Part shown: positions 56,239-64,000 of the stretch, piece by piece | Layout of the letters: each line of letters begins with the position of its first letter | Position numbering within the stretch: the stretch's first letter is position 1 | Assembly: GCA_016930745.1 (NCBI GenBank) | Contig: JAFGGE010000031.1 | Location: 1 to 64,000, forward strand | Reading direction: 5' to 3' | DNA length: 64,000 nt | Source of the DNA: Sedimentisphaerales bacterium | GTDB taxonomy: Bacteria > Planctomycetota > Phycisphaerae > Sedimentisphaerales > Anaerohalosphaeraceae | Translations under genes and position numbers: made by a program | The notes under the pieces: generated by a model | What the model saw: the letters and a program-made list of their open reading frames with translations, nothing else | Told to the model about the DNA's origin: nothing | The model's database searches: none

Positions 56239-57427
56239 AACCCTGCCGCTGTGGCTGCTCATTGGCAGTTTTATTGTGCTTTCGTCCGGGGAGGATTATT
56301 CTACCATCGAAGAAAAACCGTTTCGATTGACGGTTGCCCATAAACTCGTGCTTTTACCGCTTGCCTCCTTTCTTGGGATATACAGCCTGTTAATTACTTG
56401 CAAGTACAAATCCTGGCCGAAACCAGCCAAACCTGTGTGTTTGTATGTCTTATACCTGCTTATCAATATAGTATTTTTACCCTTCAGTCAGAATATCGGT
56501 TACAGCGCCTGGAAATTGTTCGAGACGACCACATCCGTCTTGGTTGTCTATGCCATGGTTTGCACTGTCGGAGCCCGAAGAACGCTGACGATTTTACTTA
56601 TGGGGATATTGGCCATGATCTGTTTTGTATGGCTGGGCGTTCTTCTGTCTCCGTCGAAAGGCCTTATGCTGGATAAGTATGCGAACCATTACATCCCGTT
56701 CAATCTTCATGGTTATCTGATAGGGCTCAACAGCAACAGTATCGGACTTTTATCCGCCGTTCTTCTCTTTTCCTTCCCTCTGATTCCTCTGAGACAAAAC
56801 ATTAGCCTCAGGAATCTGTGGAAACTGGGTTTATTTATCACCCTCTTTCTCGCCCAGTCCCGAACGGCATGGATAGCGCTAGGCTTTGGATATTTTGGCA
56901 CCATAGCCGACCGAACCCATCGACATACCATTTTCGTTTTTCTTCTGATGGGTATCATGCTGATGGCCCTGGTTCCGCCGGATGCGCTCCTTTCCGTGGC
57001 CACGCGAGGAAAAGGCCTTGATTCCGCGTTAACCCACTCGCTTTCCGGCCGCACCGATCTGTGGAGCTATGCGGTGGAGAACTCGGATCGTTTCTGGAAA
57101 TGCGGATTGGGCTTTGCCGCCGGTTCACGATCACTCTTGGAAACGTACGGTATGGGAGAAACAGCCAGCCTTCATGGGGATTTGGCTGATGCCTTTACCG
57201 GTTCGGGCTTCCTTGGCGCCGCAGCGTTGCTCGCCTGTATGGCCAGTGTTCTTCTGTTTTTGGTGCGGGCGGGAAATGATTCAAACTATATCTCCTGTTC
57301 GAAAGGCTTTCTTATCGCTCTTATGATCCGATCCTTCACTGGAACGACTCTGGCTTTCGGGAATCTGTATCCCGCTCTTTTTACGTCGATTGTTTTTGAA
57401 TTAGACGCCGTTACCAACCCTCGTTAA
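56216..57427 (+). CDS. O-antigen ligase/polymerase (Wzy/WaaL-like) membrane protein
   Basis: Polytopic; 'FLAQSRTAWIALGFGYFG', 'LSGRTDLWSYAVENSDRFWKCGLGFAAGSRSLLETYG...HGDLADAFTGSGFLG'. Start corrected from 56033. Confidence 0.8.
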   Translation: MNTTTFRKTLPLWLLIGSFIVLSSGEDYSTIEEKPFRLTVAHKLVLLPLASFLGIYSLLITCKYKSWPKPAKPVCLYVLYLLINIVFLPFSQNIGYSAWKLFETTTSVLVVYAMVCTVGARRTLTILLMGILAMICFVWLGVLLSPSKGLMLDKYANHYIPFNLHGYLIGLNSNSIGLLSAVLLFSFPLIPLRQNISLRNLWKLGLFITLFLAQSRTAWIALGFGYFGTIADRTHRHTIFVFLLMGIMLMALVPPDALLSVATRGKGLDSALTHSLSGRTDLWSYAVENSDRFWKCGLGFAAGSRSLLETYGMGETASLHGDLADAFTGSGFLGAAALLACMASVLLFLVRAGNDSNYISCSKGFLIALMIRSFTGTTLAFGNLYPALFTSIVFELDAVTNPR

Positions 57428-57541
57428 ATCGCACCGGTTCTTCCAGGGAAAATTCTTGGGAAACGTAAAGCAGCATATTAGCCATACTTAACAAATGCTG
57501 CATTTTTATCTACGAAGAATGATTGCCTCGGAACATGTTTT

Positions 57542-59509
57542 ATGAAAATCCTTCTGGTCCACAACCGATACGGCGTCTACAGCGGGGAAGAGGCCGTGGT
57601 CGATGCGCAGCAGCGGCTGCTGCGTGAACACGGCCATGAGGTGATCCGGTTCGAGCGAAGCAGCGCCGAACTCGAAACGATGCGTTTCGGCAAACTGCGT
57701 GCCTTCCTGGCGGGAATCTATAATCCCTTTTCCCGGCGAACCATGCGCCGCCTGCTCAAAGAGTATCGGCCGGATGTCGTGCATATCCACAACCTGTATC
57801 CGCTGATCTCGCCGTCCGTGCTGGCGCCCTGCCGCCGGGGGGGCGTGCCGGTGGTCATGACGGTGCATAATTATCGGCTTTTTTGCCCCAATGGTTCGCT
57901 TCAGGTCAAAGGAAGGATCTGCCGGCGATGTGGCGGCGAGAAAGAATATTGGTGCCTTTTTAACAATTGCATGGGGAGCCTGCCCAAGAGCCTGGGGTAT
58001 TTCCTGCGAAACTGGCTGGCCCGGAAACGGGGAATGTACAAGAAGAACGTAACCTTATATGTCTGCCTGACCCAATTTCAGAAGGAGCTCCTGATCCGGG
58101 AAGGATTTCCCCCTGACCGTATCAGTGTAGCGCCGAATATGGTTTCGGCGCAGCGGGAGAAAATCATGACGGAAGGGAATTACATTGGATTTGCCGGGCG
58201 GTTGAATCAGGAAAAAGGGATTTGGACGCTGATGCAGGCCGCCCGGCAGACGCCGCAGATTTCCTATAAAGCCGCCGGCGATAGTCTGCATTTATCCGCG
58301 CTGAGAGCTGCCGCGCCGGCCAATTTTGAATTGCTCGGCCGACTTGCCGCCGGGCCAATGAAGGAATTTTATGAACATTGCCGTTTTCTTGTGCTCCCCA
58401 GCGAATGGTTCGAAGGATTTCCCGTGGTCCTTCTGGAAGCCATGAAGCATGGCAAGGCGGTTGTCGCCTCCCGGCTGGGAGGCATACCAGAGATCGTGGA
58501 AGACGGCAGAACCGGACTGCTGTTCGAGCCGGGGAATGCACAGGATCTGACGGAAAAAATCAAAGCCCTCTGGACACAGCCCGCCCTCTGTCGTTCCATG
58601 GGCAAAGCCGGACGACGAAAATTCATCGAAGAATACTCGCCCCAAAGGTATTATGAACGATTGATACGGCTCTATGCCGAGGTTGTTTCCCCTGGCCGCG
58701 AGCGCTCGGGAATATTCACCGAAATAAAGACGGGGAAAAACAAGACCGTTCCATCCGTATCGACCGGGGCCATCCTGGGGGTGAGATTCAATTTGACCAG
58801 CGCCGACCAGGCTGTTCAAACGGTTTTGCAGTGGAAGCGGCGAAGACAGCAGGAGATGATCATATTCGCACCTCCTCACAGCGTGGTAATGGCAAGGCGA
58901 GATCGGCTCATGCGAACAGCCCTGGCCAAAGCCGCTCTCGTTTTGCCCGACGGCGTCGGAATTATTCTGGCCGCGAAAATCCTGGGATACGATCATTTTG
59001 GCCGCGTAACCGGTCCTGACTTTATGCTGGAGTTGTGCGATAAGGGACGTCAGGTCGCCCTGAAACATTACTTTTACGGCGGGGCGCCGGGTGTGGCGGA
59101 GAAACTTATTAAAGTTCTTTGCAATAAATATCCCGGGCTGAATGTGGGAGGGTATTTTTGTCCTCCTTTTCGGGAACTGTCTATCTGCGAAGATGACCAG
59201 GTAATTCGCACCATTAATAAGGCTCGCCCCGATATATTGTGGATAGGTTTAGGCGCTCCAAAACAGGAAAAATGGATGCTGGAACACTACAGGAAGATCC
59301 ATGTCACGGCGATGCTGGGCGTCGGTGCGGCGTTTGATTTTCATTCCGGACAGGTCAAATGGGCGCCCCGTCTGTTCCGTTCGCTTGGTCTGGAATGGGC
59401 ATGGCGATTGACCCGGCAGCCGCAACGAATGTTCAAACGAAATCTCGATAGTCCTCGTTTCCTGCTGCAAATCTTACACCAACGTTTTTCCGCCGGCAAT
59501 GCGTCCTGA
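57542..59509 (+). CDS. Fusion glycosyltransferase: N-terminal GT4 + C-terminal WecG/TagA/CpsF (GT26)-like domain
   Basis: GT4 'VLPSEWFEGFPVVLLEAMKHGKAVVASRLGGIPEIVEDGRTGLLFEPGN'; GT26 'AALVLPDGVGIILAAKILGYDHFGRVTGPDFM...KARPDILWIGLGAPKQEKWMLEHY...GVGAAFDFHSGQVKWAPRLFRSLGLEWAWRL'. Confidence 0.87.
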   Translation: MKILLVHNRYGVYSGEEAVVDAQQRLLREHGHEVIRFERSSAELETMRFGKLRAFLAGIYNPFSRRTMRRLLKEYRPDVVHIHNLYPLISPSVLAPCRRGGVPVVMTVHNYRLFCPNGSLQVKGRICRRCGGEKEYWCLFNNCMGSLPKSLGYFLRNWLARKRGMYKKNVTLYVCLTQFQKELLIREGFPPDRISVAPNMVSAQREKIMTEGNYIGFAGRLNQEKGIWTLMQAARQTPQISYKAAGDSLHLSALRAAAPANFELLGRLAAGPMKEFYEHCRFLVLPSEWFEGFPVVLLEAMKHGKAVVASRLGGIPEIVEDGRTGLLFEPGNAQDLTEKIKALWTQPALCRSMGKAGRRKFIEEYSPQRYYERLIRLYAEVVSPGRERSGIFTEIKTGKNKTVPSVSTGAILGVRFNLTSADQAVQTVLQWKRRRQQEMIIFAPPHSVVMARRDRLMRTALAKAALVLPDGVGIILAAKILGYDHFGRVTGPDFMLELCDKGRQVALKHYFYGGAPGVAEKLIKVLCNKYPGLNVGGYFCPPFRELSICEDDQVIRTINKARPDILWIGLGAPKQEKWMLEHYRKIHVTAMLGVGAAFDFHSGQVKWAPRLFRSLGLEWAWRLTRQPQRMFKRNLDSPRFLLQILHQRFSAGNAS

Positions 59510-59610
59510 CATATAAGCAATCCCTTTTCAAACAGAGGTATCATCCGGCGCCGGGGATCCTTTCGCGAAGTTCCATTCCTGGCCGCCTAATCCCCGATGA
59601 TGCCCGAAGG

Positions 59611-59646
59611 AGGGGACCCATAATGGGTTCCCTTTCTTTTTTCTCT
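59611..59646 (+). terminator. Rho-independent terminator of the polysaccharide locus
   Basis: AGGGGACCCA-TAA-TGGGTTCCCT (one G-U) followed by TTCTTTTTTCTC. Confidence 0.8.
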
Positions 59647-59731
59647 TCCCTCTGTATACCCCTGTTCACGGCGGGTTAAACCTGTTATAATCCCGGGTTT
59701 GTTTGGGCGGCTTTCTTTTCGATCCCTATAA

Positions 59732-61623
<1,892 letters not shown>

Positions 61624-61709
61624 CGCGGAAAAAGAGGTTACCGGAGAGCCGGGGCAGGCACTATCCGGATAGACAAGGGGAGTTATTATGCGCCTTGCGA
61701 AAGCGCGGA

Positions 61710-61738
61710 TTGAAACGATCCGCTCGACATGGTAGACT
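61710..61738 (+). promoter_or_regulatory. Putative promoter (TTGAAA-17-TAGACT) for the efflux operon
   Basis: TTGAAA 61710-61715, 17 nt, TAGACT 61733-61738; same -10 hexamer as at 49331. Confidence 0.5.
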
Positions 61739-61785
61739 AGACTGTTTGCCCAAGGCGAACGACAAGCAGTAGGAAATCGTATTAT

Positions 61786-63666
61786 ATGACTCAAAGCAGT
61801 GTAGAGAAGGCAGGCATGGCGAAACGTTGGACCGTTAGAGTAGCGCATCGAGTACTGTATTTATCTTCGGTTGGCTTGGTATTGCTCGCAGGCTGTCGCA
61901 GCCCCCAGGAATTTCGCACCCAGGCCGATGATGTGGCCTATGAGGTGATCGCTTCCAGCCAGAGCGAGGCCCTGGGACGTACGGAGCCGTTCAGCATCGA
62001 GCGGCCCAGCGCCGTTCTGCGGCGGCGTCTTCTCGAAACACAGAATTTATATACTTCCGGCCCCTGGTCGTATGGCAGCGATCGGCTGGAAAAGATCGAT
62101 TTCTGGCCCCAGGACGATTACCCGCCCCAGACGGATCTGGATCCGATCGTGGTTCTGGAGCCGTCAAAACCTGTCAAATTGACGCTTTTGGAAGCCCTGC
62201 GGGTCGGCGCCCAAAACAATTTTACATATCAGTCGCAGAAGGAATCCGTTTTCCGTGCTGCTTTGTCGCTGGATTTGGCGCGCAATGAATTTCGGCATAT
62301 CTTCGGACAGCGCCTTCAGAGTCGGTTGGTTCGAGACCTGGAAGGACAGGAAACAACGACCGCAACCCAGAGTTCCGACACCGGCTGGTCCAAAGTCATG
62401 GAAAGCGGCGCGGCGTTTTCTGCTTCTTTGGCCGTGGATATCGTGAATCTTCTCACCCAGGGAACCACGTCCACATACGGTTTACTCGGGGATGCATCCG
62501 TGTCCCTCCCTTTACTGAGGGGTTCCGGGAAACATATTGTAAGAGAACCGCTGACCCAGGCCGAGCGAAACGTGATTTACGAGATTTGGAGGTTTGAACA
62601 GTATAAGCAGACTTTCGCGGTGGATGTCGCCTCCGAATATCTGGCGGTATTGCGGCAATTGGATCAGGTGAATAATGCCGAGGCGAATTACCGACGCAAT
62701 GTCTTGTCGGCCCGGACCTCGAGGCGCCTGGCCAGCGCAGGGCGATTAAAAGAGATCGAAGTCGACCAGGCGGTCCAGTCGGAACTGGATGCGCGACAGG
62801 GATGGATCACCGCCTTGCAGGGCTACGAGCGTCAGTTGGACGACTTTAAAAACCTGCTCGGATTGCCTGTCGACGCTCGCATTGAACTGGAACGCGACGA
62901 GTTGGACAAACTTGTCCAGTATGCATCTGTTAACCTGATCAATCTCGAGCAAGCAGCGTATGATCCTAATGAAGTAGTAGCCGCTGATGCCCCGATCGTT
63001 CTGGTGGAGCCGAGCATGGAAAGGGCCGGTCCGTACGAAATCGATCGGGATATGGCCCTTCGATTGGCGTTTGAACATCGATTGGATTTGCTCGTAGCGC
63101 AAGGCGAGGTGTATGATGCCCAAAGGCAGGTCGTGATTCGAGCGGATGCCCTGGGGGCCGAATTAACCTTATTCGGGTCGGTCAACACCAGTTCTACGGA
63201 AGATGTGGATTTATCGCTGAAAGAAGGGGTTTATTCGGGATTATTGACTTTGGATTTGCCCATCGAACGTACGGCGGAACGGAATGCGTACCGCAACAGC
63301 CTTATCTCCCTGGAACAGACGATTCGGTCGGTGCAGACCCTGGAAGATCGTATCAAACTGGATGTCCGAAATCGGCTTCGAAACCTTTTGTCGCTGCGGG
63401 AATCGCTGCAAATCAATGCCCTGGCCGTACAGGTGGCCGAAAAGCGGGTCCGCAGCGTAGGCATGTTTTTTCTGGCCGGCGATGCCCAGACCCGTGATTT
63501 GCTCGAAGCACAGGATGCCTTGCTGCGAGCGCAGAATTCGTTGACGGCCGCCGTCGTAAGTTATCGTGTGGCGGAATTGGAATTGCAAAGAGATATTGGG
63601 CTGCTTCAGGTGAATGAAAAAGGCCTGTGGCGGGAATTCAATCCGAAGGAATATCAAAATGGCTAA
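61786..63666 (+). CDS. TolC-family outer membrane efflux protein
   Basis: Lipobox-like 'LVLLAGC'; two coiled-coil OEP repeats 'AERNVIYEIWRFEQYKQTFAVDVASEYLAVLRQLDQVNNAEANYRRNVLSARTSRRLASAGRLKEIEVDQA'. Confidence 0.85.
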   Translation: MTQSSVEKAGMAKRWTVRVAHRVLYLSSVGLVLLAGCRSPQEFRTQADDVAYEVIASSQSEALGRTEPFSIERPSAVLRRRLLETQNLYTSGPWSYGSDRLEKIDFWPQDDYPPQTDLDPIVVLEPSKPVKLTLLEALRVGAQNNFTYQSQKESVFRAALSLDLARNEFRHIFGQRLQSRLVRDLEGQETTTATQSSDTGWSKVMESGAAFSASLAVDIVNLLTQGTTSTYGLLGDASVSLPLLRGSGKHIVREPLTQAERNVIYEIWRFEQYKQTFAVDVASEYLAVLRQLDQVNNAEANYRRNVLSARTSRRLASAGRLKEIEVDQAVQSELDARQGWITALQGYERQLDDFKNLLGLPVDARIELERDELDKLVQYASVNLINLEQAAYDPNEVVAADAPIVLVEPSMERAGPYEIDRDMALRLAFEHRLDLLVAQGEVYDAQRQVVIRADALGAELTLFGSVNTSSTEDVDLSLKEGVYSGLLTLDLPIERTAERNAYRNSLISLEQTIRSVQTLEDRIKLDVRNRLRNLLSLRESLQINALAVQVAEKRVRSVGMFFLAGDAQTRDLLEAQDALLRAQNSLTAAVVSYRVAELELQRDIGLLQVNEKGLWREFNPKEYQNG

Positions 63667-64000
63667 GAAACAAAAAAAACTAATCGGAATCCTGCTTATC
63701 GTTGGATTGATTATCATCATCGGAACCGTGACGGCCATGATGTACGGAGCCGATGCCGCCGATAATGATCATGGCATTCCCTTCTTTGCCGTCCAGCAGG
63801 GCCCATTGACGATCAGTATCGACGTGTCCGGCACGATCAAGGCGCAGGACATGGAAGTGATCAAAAATGAGGTCGAAGGACGGACAACCATTATCTCCCT
63901 GATCGAAGAAGGAACGCATGTTAAAAAGGGAGATGTACTGGCGGTTCTGGATTCCAGCGATCTGAAGGATCAGCTCCTGAATCAGCAGATCGCTGTACAA
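63659..64000 (+). CDS. HlyD/MFP-family efflux periplasmic adaptor (partial, runs off the right edge)
   Basis: ATG at 63659 overlaps the TolC-family stop: MAKKQKKLIGILLIVGLIIIIGTVTAMMYGADAADNDHGIPFFAVQQGPLTISIDVSGTIKAQDMEVIKNEVEGRTTIISLIEEGTHVKKGDVLAVLDSSDLKDQLLNQQIAVQ. Not in the ORF track because there is no stop in the window. Confidence 0.85.
   Translation, partial: MAKKQKKLIGILLIVGLIIIIGTVTAMMYGADAADNDHGIPFFAVQQGPLTISIDVSGTIKAQDMEVIKNEVEGRTTIISLIEEGTHVKKGDVLAVLDSSDLKDQLLNQQIAVQ

Overview
This 64 kb window looks like a chromosomal segment of a Planctomycetota-type bacterium. That assignment is an inference from the secreted dockerin, DNRLRE and right-handed beta-helix ('SPCIDAG...DMGAYE') proteins and from the gene content; no 16S or marker search was possible. 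I see about 34 protein-coding genes plus one partial gene at each edge. Housekeeping genes include trmB, transketolase, glnS, murA, obgE, coaX and a MoxR/DUF58/transglutaminase operon. There is a set of very large modular secreted proteins: a 4166-aa composite of seven beta-helices with BACON-like, PKD, Calx-beta-like, nidogen-like and beta-propeller modules; a protein with 14 RCC1/BLIP-II-like repeats plus beta-helix and dockerin; a two-beta-helix/dockerin/FN3 protein; and two DNRLRE/PKD paralogs with single F-hand Cys-containing tails. A polysaccharide locus (49.7-59.5 kb) follows a ~370-nt hairpin-rich leader and contains an unusual nucleotidyltransferase/TMK-like/APH-like triple fusion and a GT4-GT26 fusion. 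Other points of interest are a methanogen/archaeal-type thymidylate synthase-like gene and a duplicated thioredoxin-like protein whose folds are interrupted by low-complexity inserts where the CxxC would normally be. I found no CRISPR array, rRNA, tRNA, transposase or prophage. All family calls are from reading the translations, without database searches.
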